Positions 51,977-60,609 of a DNA stretch of 64,000 bases are shown here, one piece after another. This DNA comes from Castellaniella sp041677825 (GTDB lineage: Bacteria > Pseudomonadota > Gammaproteobacteria > Burkholderiales > Burkholderiaceae_B), in contig NZ_JBAYPG010000007.1 of NCBI RefSeq assembly GCF_041677825.1, positions 39,144 to 103,143 of the forward strand, read 5' to 3'. The translations under genes and the position numbers were made by a program. The notes beneath the pieces are model-generated. The model was not told the DNA's origin. It was given only the letters and a program-made list of their open reading frames with translations, and did not search any database. Within the stretch, counting starts at the first letter, position 1. The number at the start of each line of letters is the position of its first letter.

Positions 51977-52863
51977 CCATCATCGAAAACCGTTATGAAT
52001 TCGTCTATCTCTTTGACGTCACCAACGGCAACCCCAACGGCGACCCGGATGCAGGCAATATGCCGCGTCTGGACCCAGAAACCAACCACGGCCTGGTAAC
52101 CGATGTCTGCCTGAAGCGAAAGGTACGAAATTTCATTGCTCTCGACAAGGAAGGTTCGCCCGGTCATGCCATCTATATGGCAGAAAAGGCGATCCTCAAT
52201 CTTCAGCACCAGAAAGCCTGGGATGCCACCGCCATCAAGCCCGACAAAAAGGATGGCTACAAAAGACTGCCGAGAAGCGAGGTTGATGCCCGCAGGATTA
52301 CTGATTGGATGTGCAGCAATTTCTATGACGTGCGGGCGTTTGGCGCAGTCATGACCACGGGAGTCAATGCAGGACAGGTGCGCGGCCCAATACAAATGGC
52401 CTTCGCTACATCCATCGACCCTGTCATTCCGCTGGAGATATCCATTACTCGGATGGCTGTCACTACAGAACAGGAAGCCGAGGCCCAGAGCGGAGATAAC
52501 CGTACGATGGGTCGCAAACATATCATCCCATATGGCCTATATCGTACCCATGGCTTCATTTCAGCCAAGCTTGCTGAACGGACGGGATTCTCCACAGAGG
52601 ATCTGGAACTCTTTTGGCAAGCACTCACCAACATGTTCGAACACGATCGTTCAGCAGCACGCGGTGAAATGGCAGCCCGCAAGCTCATCGTGTTCAGGCA
52701 TGATAGTGCCATGGGTAATGCCCCTGCACATCTCTTATTCGAGACAGTCCGAACAAAGCGCCCGGATGATGTCGAAGGCGCGCCACGTAGCTATGCCGAT
52801 TACACAGTCGATATCGATCGTGGGACCATGCCATCTGGTGTATCCATGCAGGTACTCCTGTAG
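51973..52863 (+). CDS. cas7c: Cas7c (Csd2), Cascade backbone, type I-C
   Basis: 296 residues, RAMP-type. The start ENRYEFVYLFDVTNGNPNGDPDAGNMPRLDPET is the Csd2 signature; GAVMTTGVNAGQVRGPIQMAFA and MGRKHIIPYGLYR follow. Multiple copies form the crRNA-bound backbone. Overlaps cas8c by 4 bp; cas4 starts 8 bp after its stop. Confidence 0.97.
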   Translation: MTIIENRYEFVYLFDVTNGNPNGDPDAGNMPRLDPETNHGLVTDVCLKRKVRNFIALDKEGSPGHAIYMAEKAILNLQHQKAWDATAIKPDKKDGYKRLPRSEVDARRITDWMCSNFYDVRAFGAVMTTGVNAGQVRGPIQMAFATSIDPVIPLEISITRMAVTTEQEAEAQSGDNRTMGRKHIIPYGLYRTHGFISAKLAERTGFSTEDLELFWQALTNMFEHDRSAARGEMAARKLIVFRHDSAMGNAPAHLLFETVRTKRPDDVEGAPRSYADYTVDIDRGTMPSGVSMQVLL

Positions 52864-52871
52864 ATCCAGCC

Positions 52872-53498
52872 GTGGATGCCGACGATTACATCCCTATTTC
52901 TGCACTCCAGCATTATCTGTATTGCCCTCGTCAATGCGCACTGATACATCTGGAGCAGCAGTGGGCTGAGAATCGCTACACTGCCGAGGGTCGTGTGATG
53001 CATGTGCGGGCTGATCAGCCTAAAGGCCAGAATCGTCGTGGCGTGCGTACCGTCACAGCCATGCCAATAGTACATGTGGAGCTGCAAATTACGGGTTTGA
53101 CCGATGTTGTGGAATTTTTGCAGATGGGCACTGGGGAGCGGCCGTTCCCTGTGGAATACAAGCGGGGGCGCCCAAAGGCACACCGAGCGGATGAAGTTCA
53201 GTTATGTGCCCAGGCACTATGCCTGGAGACCATGTTTGGGGTGTCAGTACCCGAAGGTGCGCTTTATTATGGGAAGACCCACCGCCGCAAACAGGTCTCC
53301 ATGGACCCCGTACTGCGTCGCCTGACGACCGACACGATAGCCGCCGTACGCGCGATGCTCAATAACCATGAAACGCCCCCTGCTCACTATGAATCTGGGC
53401 GTTGTGATCACTGCTCGCTGTTTGATTTGTGTCTGCCGAGAGTTACATGCAAGGAATATAGTGTACAAACTTGGCTGACAAGAGAACTTGCAAGCTGA
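52872..53498 (+). CDS. cas4: Cas4 exonuclease
   Basis: 208 residues from GTG 52872. Iron-sulphur cluster Cys are at 18 (with Cys22 near) and 178, 181, 187 and 193 (CDHCSLFDLC, C). The RecB nuclease core is GERPFPVEYKRGRPKAHRADEVQLCAQALCLE. Cas4 trims prespacers and selects PAM-containing ends for integration. Its end overlaps the start region of cas1. Confidence 0.94.
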   Translation: MDADDYIPISALQHYLYCPRQCALIHLEQQWAENRYTAEGRVMHVRADQPKGQNRRGVRTVTAMPIVHVELQITGLTDVVEFLQMGTGERPFPVEYKRGRPKAHRADEVQLCAQALCLETMFGVSVPEGALYYGKTHRRKQVSMDPVLRRLTTDTIAAVRAMLNNHETPPAHYESGRCDHCSLFDLCLPRVTCKEYSVQTWLTRELAS

Positions 53499-54553
53499 AA
53501 GGAGCCTCGATCATACGCAAGCAACTCAACACCCTATATGTCGCTACCGAAGGCGCATGGCTCACCAAGGATGGCGCCAATATTGTCATGAGCGTCGATC
53601 ATCAGGAGCGCGCTCGAGTACCTGCGCACATGCTGGAAAGCCTTGTCTGCTTCGGGCGCGTATTGGTGTCTCCACCATTGCTTGGCTACTGTGCCGAGCA
53701 GAAGATCAGTGTCAGTTTCCTAACCAATTACGGAAAATTCCTTGCTCGTGTCGAGGGGCCTGTTTCGGGCAACGTGTTACTGCGCCGTGAGCAATATCGC
53801 GCGACTGACGACCCAGCGCATTGCACCCGCATCGTGCGCAATATTCTCGCTGGCAAACTCCATAATCAAAGAGCAGTCCTCGGTCGAGGTTTGCGCGATC
53901 ATGGCAATAAACTCACTACTGCCGCCAGTGCAGCACTTGCACATGCTCATCGTCGCCTGAAATTCATCAGGACGGTACTCATGGATGATCAAACAGTCGA
54001 TCTGCTGCGTGGCCATGAAGGAGAGGCGGCACAGGCTTACTTCGGTACCTTCGATCACCTTATCCAGGTACCAGATGCCGAACTGCGGTTTCACGGCCGC
54101 AATCGCCGGCCACCAACGGATCCCGTCAATGCTCTCCTTTCTCTCGTCTATACGCTGCTCACACACGATTGTCGTTCGGCATTGGAGACCACTGGTCTCG
54201 ACCCTTCCGTTGGTTTTCTGCACCGTGACCGGCCTGGACGGCCCAGTCTGGCGCTGGACATGGCTGAAGAATTCCGCGCATTTTTGGCTGACCGCTTGGT
54301 TCTATCCTTAATCAATCGTCGACAGATCACGGCCAAAGGCTTCCTCATCATGGACTCGGGAGCCGTAGTGCTGAAGGAAGACACGCGCAAGATTGTGCTC
54401 ACAGCCTACCAGGAGCGCAAGCGCGAGGAACTGCTACAGCCCTTTCTTGGAGAAAAAGTAGCCATTGGATTGCTGCCATTTATTCAGGCACAACTGCTTG
54501 CCCGCCACCTGCGAAGAGATTTGGATGCTTACCCGCCCTTTCTATGGAAATAG
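53471..54553 (+). CDS. cas1: Cas1 integrase, type I-C
   Basis: Cas1 metal-dependent integrase that inserts spacers with Cas2. TTG 53471 is the only canonical start and would add about 14 residues ahead of the family N-terminus (MRKQLNTLYVATEGAWLTKDG). A strong ribosome site AAAGGAG at 53498-53504 points instead to codons ATC 53510 or ATA 53513; with the latter the protein begins exactly at the expected place (347 residues). Later core segments GNVLLRREQYR, RLKFIRTVLMDDQTVDLLRGHEGEAAQAYFG, DPVNALLSLVYTLLTHDCRSALETTGLDPSVGFLH match. The start is left at 53471 because a non-canonical codon is not proven. Confidence 0.93.
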   Translation: MADKRTCKLKGASIIRKQLNTLYVATEGAWLTKDGANIVMSVDHQERARVPAHMLESLVCFGRVLVSPPLLGYCAEQKISVSFLTNYGKFLARVEGPVSGNVLLRREQYRATDDPAHCTRIVRNILAGKLHNQRAVLGRGLRDHGNKLTTAASAALAHAHRRLKFIRTVLMDDQTVDLLRGHEGEAAQAYFGTFDHLIQVPDAELRFHGRNRRPPTDPVNALLSLVYTLLTHDCRSALETTGLDPSVGFLHRDRPGRPSLALDMAEEFRAFLADRLVLSLINRRQITAKGFLIMDSGAVVLKEDTRKIVLTAYQERKREELLQPFLGEKVAIGLLPFIQAQLLARHLRRDLDAYPPFLWK

Positions 54554-54558
54554 TTGTC

Positions 54559-54852
54559 ATGATGGTTCTCGTCAGTTACGACATTGGCCACACTGAAGAA
54601 AAAGCTGGAGCGCGTCGGCTACGCCATATCGCCAGAGCCTGTCAGGATTTTGGTCAGCGCGTACAGTATTCAGTATTTGAGATCGAAGTAGATAATGCAC
54701 AGTGGGTCAGGCTCAAAGAGAGACTGAAGGACATCATTGATGGCGATCATGACAGCTTACGTTTTTACTATCTAGGTGCGAATTGGCAGAGCAAAGTCGA
54801 GCACGTTGGTGCTAAAACAACATTGAACTTGAATGCACCCCTTATTTTTTGA
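54559..54852 (+). CDS. cas2: Cas2, spacer-acquisition partner
   Basis: 97 residues from ATG 54559, chosen because it gives the type I-C N-terminus MMVLVSYDIGHTEEKAGARRLRHIA; ATG 54544 would overlap the end of cas1. SVFEIEVDNAQWVRLKERLKDIID and the C-terminal hydrophobic tail fit the small ferredoxin-fold family. It bridges Cas1 dimers in the integration complex. Confidence 0.94.
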   Translation: MMVLVSYDIGHTEEKAGARRLRHIARACQDFGQRVQYSVFEIEVDNAQWVRLKERLKDIIDGDHDSLRFYYLGANWQSKVEHVGAKTTLNLNAPLIF

Positions 54853-55048
54853 GTATGGCCTACTCACCGATCTGCGAACCCCAATCGATCTCAATCTCCC
54901 TGACCTGTTCGCACCGTCTCAATCAATTGATTTAAAACAAAATTTTTGAACGGTATGTTCGAGCACACTCGTTGAGCAACGCGCATGGCTTCAGTTCGCA
55001 AAACACAAGGGTTTTTATTCTGACCGTAGAATGGTTTATAAAGACACA
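54853..55048 (+). promoter_or_regulatory. CRISPR leader
   Basis: 196 bp between cas2 and the first repeat, relatively AT-rich compared with its surroundings (TTGATTTAAAACAAAATTTTTGAA at about 54925-54950; TTTATAAAG at 55035-55043). Leaders next to cas2 carry the array promoter and the integration host signals. New spacers would enter on this side. Confidence 0.75.
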
Positions 55049-55464
55049 GTCGCGCCCCGCGCGGGCGCGTGGATTGAAACCTGTGTGTAGTATAATATAG
55101 CATGAAAAGGTAAGTCGCGCCCCGCGCGGGCGCGTGGATTGAAACTTCTGAAACCCAGTTGTGTCTGCGCCAATGACAAGTCGCGCCCCGCGCGGGCGCG
55201 TGGATTGAAACTGCGAGCGTATAATACCCGTCCGTCCAACCGGCGGTCGCGCCCCGCGCGGGCGCGTGGATTGAAACATCGGCCCAGCCCGCCAGGATCG
55301 CATTGAGCAAGTCGCGCCCCGCGCGGGCGCGTGGATTGAAACAGTTGGAAGGGAAGCGCTTCGGCGAATGGCTCGGTCGCGCCCCGCGCGGGCGCGTGGA
55401 TTGAAACGCGCAAATTCGGCTTCACGAACGACACCGATACGTCGCGCCCCGCGCGGGCGCGTGG
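55049..55464 (+). CRISPR. Type I-C CRISPR array: 7 repeats, 6 spacers
   Basis: 32-bp repeat beginning GTCGCGCCCCGCGCG and ending CGTGGATTGAAAC, at 55049, 55114, 55180, 55246, 55311 and 55376, all identical, with spacers of 33, 34, 34, 33, 33 and 33 bp. The seventh (55441-55464) keeps only the first 24 bases and then degenerates, marking the trailer end. The internal GCGCCCCGCGCGGGCGC forms the hairpin cut by Cas5c. Orientation follows cas2 and the leader. No spacer was seen to match elsewhere in this window. Confidence 0.98.
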
Positions 55465-55838
55465 GCACGTCCACCGCTCCTGATGGATATTTGTTGGAAT
55501 TTGGTCGGGTAGTGTGATGGATATGGGGTAATCCTCCTCGAGATGCTTGAATAAAGTCATCTTTTGGGGGAATCCCTTGCTTCCTAAGATTCGAGACGCG
55601 CCCAGCGTGCCATGACCTGCTGAACGACCCAAGCTTTTTTTCGCTGCTGTTGCGAATTGACCGTAAACTGGCCCAGACTCATCAGACCCAGGGCTGTCCC
55701 TGTAGTGGGGTACTGTATCGAGCAGTCGATTTCGAGCCGTCGGGTTGCAATATCCACATTGCACCAAAACAAGTTCGCAGGTGGCAAGACCTGAAACAAG
55801 CATTTGACGCTTAACGTTAAACGACATAGAATTTGGTT
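55465..55838. other. 374-bp region between the CRISPR trailer and higBA
   Basis: No recognisable gene. A 71-codon minus-strand frame (55584-55799) is open but matches no family I know. The higBA operator (55808-55823) lies at its right end. Confidence 0.5.
55808..55823. promoter_or_regulatory. higBA operator palindrome
   Basis: CGCTTAACGTTAAACG, with the perfect 10-bp core TTAACGTTAA at 55811-55820, ends 15 bp before the toxin start. HigA and related antitoxins bind this kind of short palindrome to repress their operon. Confidence 0.6.
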
Positions 55839-56117
55839 GTGATCAGAAGCTTCCGATGCCTTGAGACCCGTGCTTTATACGAAGGGCATCGCGCTCTTCG
55901 ATTCACGAACGTGAGGGCTGTCGCCGAGCGCAAGCTGCAGTTGCTCGATAGCGCCAACACGCTTGGCTTTCTGCGATCCCCTCCGGGTAACAGGCTGGAA
56001 GCTCTCAAAGGAAACAGAGCTGGACAACACAGCATTCGCGTCAATGACCAATGGCGTATCTGCTTTGTCTGGACAGATGACGGCCCAACAGACGTCGAGA
56101 TCGTCGATTACCACTGA
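55839..56117 (+). CDS. higB: HigB-type mRNA-cleaving toxin
   Basis: 92 residues from GTG 55839 (a TTG two codons earlier is possible). MIRSFRCLETRALYEGHRALRF, then RKLQLLDSANTLGFLRSPPGNRLEALKG and HSIRVNDQWRICFVWTDD are typical of HigB, a RelE-fold ribosome-dependent mRNA endonuclease. It precedes its antitoxin, the reverse of most toxin-antitoxin pairs but normal for higBA. Confidence 0.9.
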   Translation: MIRSFRCLETRALYEGHRALRFTNVRAVAERKLQLLDSANTLGFLRSPPGNRLEALKGNRAGQHSIRVNDQWRICFVWTDDGPTDVEIVDYH

Positions 56118-56130
56118 AATGGAGATAGCC

Positions 56131-56433
56131 ATGTCCAACAACGGTATGCGCCCGATCCACCCGGGCGAAATCCTGCGAGAAGAATATCTCGCGCCTTTGG
56201 GGATGAGCGTCAACGCCCTGTCCACCAGACTGCACGTCCCAGCCACTCGCATGAACGAGATCGTTCGCGAACGCCGTGGCATTACCCCTGATACCGCCCT
56301 GCGGTTGGCCGCGTACTTCGGCGGAGACGCGGCATCCTGGTTGAATCTGCAGCAGGCCTATGACCTCAAGATCACAGAGGCCAAAGTGGCCAAAATGATC
56401 GCCGAAGAAATTCAACCGCTTGAGCACGCTTGA
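56131..56433 (+). CDS. higA: HigA antitoxin
   Basis: 100 residues from ATG 56131 (GGAGA 5 nt upstream). MRPIHPGEILREEYLAPLGMSVNALSTRL is the standard HigA start with a helix-turn-helix; GDAASWLNLQQAYDLKITEAK follows. It neutralises HigB and represses the operon at the TTAACGTTAA palindrome. Starts 13 bp after higB. Confidence 0.92.
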   Translation: MSNNGMRPIHPGEILREEYLAPLGMSVNALSTRLHVPATRMNEIVRERRGITPDTALRLAAYFGGDAASWLNLQQAYDLKITEAKVAKMIAEEIQPLEHA

Positions 56434-56609
56434 AGAAGAAGGCCGTCGCAACCACCCTGGATGATGAAAGGCACTGGGGATGTGGGAGAGATCGGGCAGC
56501 CTCAAATACCGCCTGCTGTTGACAGCATGGCCGTTAATCAACGATGATTCTGCCACTGCCCGCGCCAATCATGGCGCGGGTTCGGTTTATCAGGACACTG
56601 GATTCAGAC

Positions 56610-57647
56610 ATGAAAAGAAACATTCTTGGGCTACTGGGTGCTTCGACGCTGGCTCTGGCGCTGGCACTGCCGTCAATCGCCCATGCGGCTGACTACACAT
56701 TGCGCGCCAGCCATGCAGAAGCGGCAGATAGCCCACTGGACAAGGGTTACCACGTTTTCAAGGCGTATGTCGAAGGGGCCAGTGCCGGCAAGATCGAAGT
56801 CATCATCTCGCCAGCCAGTCAGCTGGGCTCGATCACCGACGTACTCGAGCAAGTGAAGGCAGGCGCCATCCAGGTCGCACAGGCCGATGAACAGACGCTG
56901 GATACGTTCTACAAGCCCATGATGATTCTGGCCGCGCCCTACCTTTTTTCCAATGACGAAGAGGCACGCGATTTTCTGGCCAGTGATCTGTTCGCCAGGA
57001 TCAACGAAGACATGGCCAATGAAACGGGCCTGCGCATGCTGTCTGCCGGCTCGTACGGCTTTCGCAACTTCACCAACAACAAGAAGCCCATCCAGTCCAA
57101 GGACGACATGAGCGGCATCCGCATGCGCGTGCCACCCAGCCCCATGTCGCTCATCATGGTCGAGGCCATGGGCGGCTCGCCCACCCCGATCCCCTGGGAA
57201 GAGCTCTACAGCGCATTGCAGACCGGCGTGGTCGACGGTCAGGAAAACCCGATCGGCATCATCAACGACTATTCATTTGCCGAGGTACAGAAGCACCTGA
57301 CTCTCGACGGCCACCAGATCGGCCTCACGAGCATCATCGTCAGCGAGCAGTTCCTGCAAAGCCTGCCCGTCGAACTGCGCGAAATCGTCCGGACCGGCGC
57401 GCAGATGGCCAGCGCCACCGAATACGGCGAACGCAATTACCAGGCCCGCGTCACCGGTGTGAATGACCTGAAGGAAAAGGGCATGGAAATCGCCTTCCCC
57501 TCGCCCGAAGAAATCGCCACCTTCCGCGATGCCGTGACAGCGCCGATCCAGGAATTCCTGAACAAAGAACTCGACCCGGCTTTCGTGAAATCGGTCTATG
57601 GCGAGATCGATGCCATCCGGGCCAAGAGGCGCGCGCTCGTCGAATAA
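56610..57647 (+). CDS. dctP: TRAP transporter substrate-binding protein DctP
   Basis: 345 residues from ATG 56610. Signal peptide MKRNILGLLGASTLALALAL...AHA with cleavage near ADY. DctP features: LRASHAEAADSPLDKGYHVFKAYVE, then SYGFRNFTNNKKPI and the substrate-contacting region MRVPPSPMSLIMVEAMGGSPTPIPWEELYSALQTGVVDGQENP. It binds a carboxylate in the periplasm and delivers it to DctQM. Neighbouring FMN and FAD hydroxyacid oxidases suggest a 2-hydroxy acid. Confidence 0.93.
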   Translation: MKRNILGLLGASTLALALALPSIAHAADYTLRASHAEAADSPLDKGYHVFKAYVEGASAGKIEVIISPASQLGSITDVLEQVKAGAIQVAQADEQTLDTFYKPMMILAAPYLFSNDEEARDFLASDLFARINEDMANETGLRMLSAGSYGFRNFTNNKKPIQSKDDMSGIRMRVPPSPMSLIMVEAMGGSPTPIPWEELYSALQTGVVDGQENPIGIINDYSFAEVQKHLTLDGHQIGLTSIIVSEQFLQSLPVELREIVRTGAQMASATEYGERNYQARVTGVNDLKEKGMEIAFPSPEEIATFRDAVTAPIQEFLNKELDPAFVKSVYGEIDAIRAKRRALVE

Positions 57648-57654
57648 CCGATCC

Positions 57655-58128
57655 GTGGCTGTGATCAACGCCTTCCGGAAAGTGGTCGACGCCCTGCTCG
57701 CCCTGGCTCTGGCCGTCATCGTAACAGCGATGCTGTACCAGGTCGGGGCACGCTATCTTTATCATGCGGCGCTGCCATGGCCCGAAGAACTCTCCCAGCT
57801 CCTGCTGGTGATCCTGTCATTCTTTGGCATGTATCGCGCCATCGATGAAGACCTGCACATCCGGTTGAATCTGATCCCTGCGCATCTGTCGGGGGTCGCC
57901 GTCAGGGCGCTGAAAACCGTGGCGATTCTGGCCTCGACCGCCTTCCTTGCCTATATCAGCTTCGGGGGCTACGAGCTGGCCCTGCGCAGCTGGAACCAGC
58001 CATCGATGGCCATGCGCCTGCCCATGGGCTGGTTCTACCTGGCCATACCGGTCGCCTGCGGCCTGTCCGTACTGGCCCTGATCGGCCGACTCGCTGAACT
58101 CTACACAAAGGATCCGCGCCAGGAATGA
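57655..58128 (+). CDS. dctQ: TRAP transporter small permease DctQ
   Basis: 157 residues with four membrane helices (ALLALALAVIVTAMLYQVGARY, LLLVILSFFGMYRAI, AVRALKTVAILASTAFLAY, FYLAIPVACGLSVLALIG). PWPEELSQLLLVILSFFGMY is a DctQ signature region. The start is GTG 57655, 8 bp after the dctP stop; GTG 57661 is equally possible. Overlaps dctM by 4 bp. Confidence 0.9.
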   Translation: MAVINAFRKVVDALLALALAVIVTAMLYQVGARYLYHAALPWPEELSQLLLVILSFFGMYRAIDEDLHIRLNLIPAHLSGVAVRALKTVAILASTAFLAYISFGGYELALRSWNQPSMAMRLPMGWFYLAIPVACGLSVLALIGRLAELYTKDPRQE

Positions 58129-59411
58129 CGGCCGCCATCCTGATCATCCTTCTCGCCGTTCTGTTCATCATCGGCGTACCCATTGCCTTTGCGATTGGTG
58201 TGCTGGCCCTTGTCGGGCTCTGGATGTCCGGCATCGCCAACCCTTCCATCGCAGCGCAGCGCATGTTCGCGGGGATGAACAGCTATGCGCTGCTCGCACT
58301 GCCACTGTTCATACTGGCCGGCAATATTCTGGTCAAGGGCGGCGTCATCCAGAGGTTGATCGAATTCGCCGACATCATGGTGGGCCGCATACGGGGCGGC
58401 CTTGCGTATGTCAACGTCGTGTCCAATCTGCTGATGGCCGGGCTGTCGGGTTCGGCAACGGCCGACACGGCTGCCCTGGGCTCGGTGATGGTGCCCATGA
58501 TGAAGGCTCGTGGCTATACCGTAGAGTTCGCGGCCGCCCTGACGATCTCGGGGGCGATCATGGCGCCCATCCTGCCTCCCAGCCTCATCATGGTGATCTA
58601 CGCGATACCCGCGAAGATCTCCATTGGCGCGCTGTTCTTTGCGGGCATCCTGCCGGCGGTGCTGATCGCTGTACTGCTCATGCTGTATCTCGCATATGCC
58701 TGTCGCAATCATCCACTCGTACAGGATCGGGCGCTGGGTCTGCGGGTCATGCTTACGGCAATCATCACGGCCCTGCCGGTACTGGCCGCGCCCCTGGTAG
58801 TCATTGGTGGTGTCCGGGGGGGCGTGTTCACCGCCACCGAAGCCGCTGCCGTGCTCTGCGGCTATGCGTTGGTGCTGTGCTGGATTGCCTACCGCTCGGT
58901 CGGGCCACGGGCGCTGTTCAAGGTGTTTCAGGAAAGCGCCATCACCACCGCCACCATCATGGTCATCATTGCGACATCGAATCTGTTCGCATGGTACCTG
59001 GCCATGGAAAACGTACCCAATGCCACCCGCGCACTGTTCATGTCCCTGACCAGCGATCCACACGTGTTCCTGCTGATCGTGGGCGTATTTCTGCTGATTG
59101 TGGGCGCATTCGTGGACACGGTGCCTGCCATCCTGATCTTTGTGCCCATTCTGCAGCCGACGGCGGTGCAGTTCGGCATCGAGCCCATCCACTTTGCCAT
59201 CGTCGTCATCGTCAACCTGATGATCGGGCTCAACACGCCGCCCGTCGGTACCAACCTGTTCGTGATCTCGTCGATCTCGGGCAAGTCCATGCTGCAGGTG
59301 GCACGCGCACTGCTGCCATTCTATTTCGTCAAGCTCGTGGCGCTGGCACTGATTACCTACATACCGGCCATTTCCCTGTGGCTGCCGCGCGTGGCAGGTC
59401 TGATCAAATGA
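58125..59411 (+). CDS. dctM: TRAP transporter large permease DctM
   Basis: 428 residues, about 12 hydrophobic segments. Conserved parts are SGSATADTAALGSVMVPMMKARGY, GAIMAPILPPSLIMVIYA and LNTPPVGTNLFVISSISG. It carries out the Na+-driven substrate movement. Starts inside the end of dctQ, giving a dctPQM operon. Confidence 0.95.
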   Translation: MTAAILIILLAVLFIIGVPIAFAIGVLALVGLWMSGIANPSIAAQRMFAGMNSYALLALPLFILAGNILVKGGVIQRLIEFADIMVGRIRGGLAYVNVVSNLLMAGLSGSATADTAALGSVMVPMMKARGYTVEFAAALTISGAIMAPILPPSLIMVIYAIPAKISIGALFFAGILPAVLIAVLLMLYLAYACRNHPLVQDRALGLRVMLTAIITALPVLAAPLVVIGGVRGGVFTATEAAAVLCGYALVLCWIAYRSVGPRALFKVFQESAITTATIMVIIATSNLFAWYLAMENVPNATRALFMSLTSDPHVFLLIVGVFLLIVGAFVDTVPAILIFVPILQPTAVQFGIEPIHFAIVVIVNLMIGLNTPPVGTNLFVISSISGKSMLQVARALLPFYFVKLVALALITYIPAISLWLPRVAGLIK

Positions 59412-59467
59412 CACCAGCCAGGGGCACAGGCATGGGCGCACAGCCCGCATGACCAGGGGACAGCGGC

Positions 59468-60595
59468 GTGCAGATCCTGAATTTCGACTTGGCGCGCGCC
59501 TGCGCACAACGCCGTCTGCCTCGCGGGGTCTTTGAATATATCGACCGGGGCACCGAGGATGAGACGGCCATCCTGGCCACACGGCACGCCTTCGATGCAC
59601 ACCGCATCATGCCACGGGTGCTGCGCAACGAGGCACCGCCCGACACCCGTGTGACCATTCTTGGTGAAAACTGGAACCAGCCTTTCATGGTGGCCCCCAC
59701 AGCATGCGCAGGGCTGGTGCACTACAACGGTGAAATCGAGCTGGCCCGGGCCGCCGAACGCTTTGGCATCCCGTTCTGTGCCGCCACCGAGGCCATCACG
59801 GACATTTCAGGCATTGCGCACTCCGTACGTCGCCAGCCCTGGTTTCAACTCTATGTATGGGAACCACTGGAGTACAGCCTCGAACTTCTGGATCATGTAC
59901 GAGCGCTGGGGGTGACCACGCTGCTGGTGACTGTCGACACGCCGGTGGCACCCAACCGGGAATACAACATCCGCAACGGGTTTGACATACCTTTCAGATT
60001 CAGCATGCGCAATATTCTGGATCTTGCCAGACACTGTGGCTGGGTTGCGCAGGTCATGCTGCCTTATATCCGGAGAGGCCGGCTACCCGACTTCGCCAAT
60101 TACCCACCCGCATTTCGCGCCACCCTGCTGGGCCCGGGGGCGGCGGGCTCGCTGACCCACCACCCGCGCCTGAGTTGGGATATCCTGCGGCAACTGCGTG
60201 AGAAATGGCCAGGCCATTTCGTGATCAAAGGGATTCTTCACCCGGACGATGCACGCATGGCGGCCGACATGGGGGCCGAGGGAATCGTCGTCAGCAGCCA
60301 TGGCGCACGCAACTTCGATTCGGCCATGACCGTCCTGGACGCCTTGCCGGCCATCGTCCAGACCGTGGGCGGACGATTGACGATCCTCGCCGACAGCGGA
60401 GTGCGGCGCGGCAGCGACATTTTCAAGCTTCTGGCCCAGGGTGCCCAGGGTGTGCTCACGGGCAGAGCGATGCTCTACGGCCTGGCCTGCGATGGCCAGC
60501 ACGGTGCGACCCGGATGATGCAGATCCTGGCCGGCGAATTGACCACGACCATGCGCTTCGCCGGCTGCCGAACGGTCGACGACATCCGAACATGA
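59468..60595 (+). CDS. FMN-dependent alpha-hydroxyacid oxidoreductase (LldD-like)
   Basis: 375 residues from GTG 59468. FMN domain features: RNEAPPDTRVTILGENWNQPFMVAPTA, VTVDTPVAPNREYN, VSSHGARNFDSAM (containing the catalytic His; usual SNHGGRQLD) and ILADSGVRRGSDIFKLLAQGA (phosphate site). It oxidises L-2-hydroxy acids such as lactate or mandelate to 2-oxo acids. Downstream of the TRAP genes, overlapping the ATG region of the GlcD-like gene; together they look like uptake plus oxidation of hydroxy acids. Confidence 0.9.
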   Translation: MQILNFDLARACAQRRLPRGVFEYIDRGTEDETAILATRHAFDAHRIMPRVLRNEAPPDTRVTILGENWNQPFMVAPTACAGLVHYNGEIELARAAERFGIPFCAATEAITDISGIAHSVRRQPWFQLYVWEPLEYSLELLDHVRALGVTTLLVTVDTPVAPNREYNIRNGFDIPFRFSMRNILDLARHCGWVAQVMLPYIRRGRLPDFANYPPAFRATLLGPGAAGSLTHHPRLSWDILRQLREKWPGHFVIKGILHPDDARMAADMGAEGIVVSSHGARNFDSAMTVLDALPAIVQTVGGRLTILADSGVRRGSDIFKLLAQGAQGVLTGRAMLYGLACDGQHGATRMMQILAGELTTTMRFAGCRTVDDIRT

Positions 60596-60609
60596 ACAGA
60601 GGTGAATCC

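Noticed and set aside
55036..55827. Minus-strand frame through the CRISPR array
   Set aside because: The repeats translate as a periodic RGARAGRD-type peptide; an artefact of the array.
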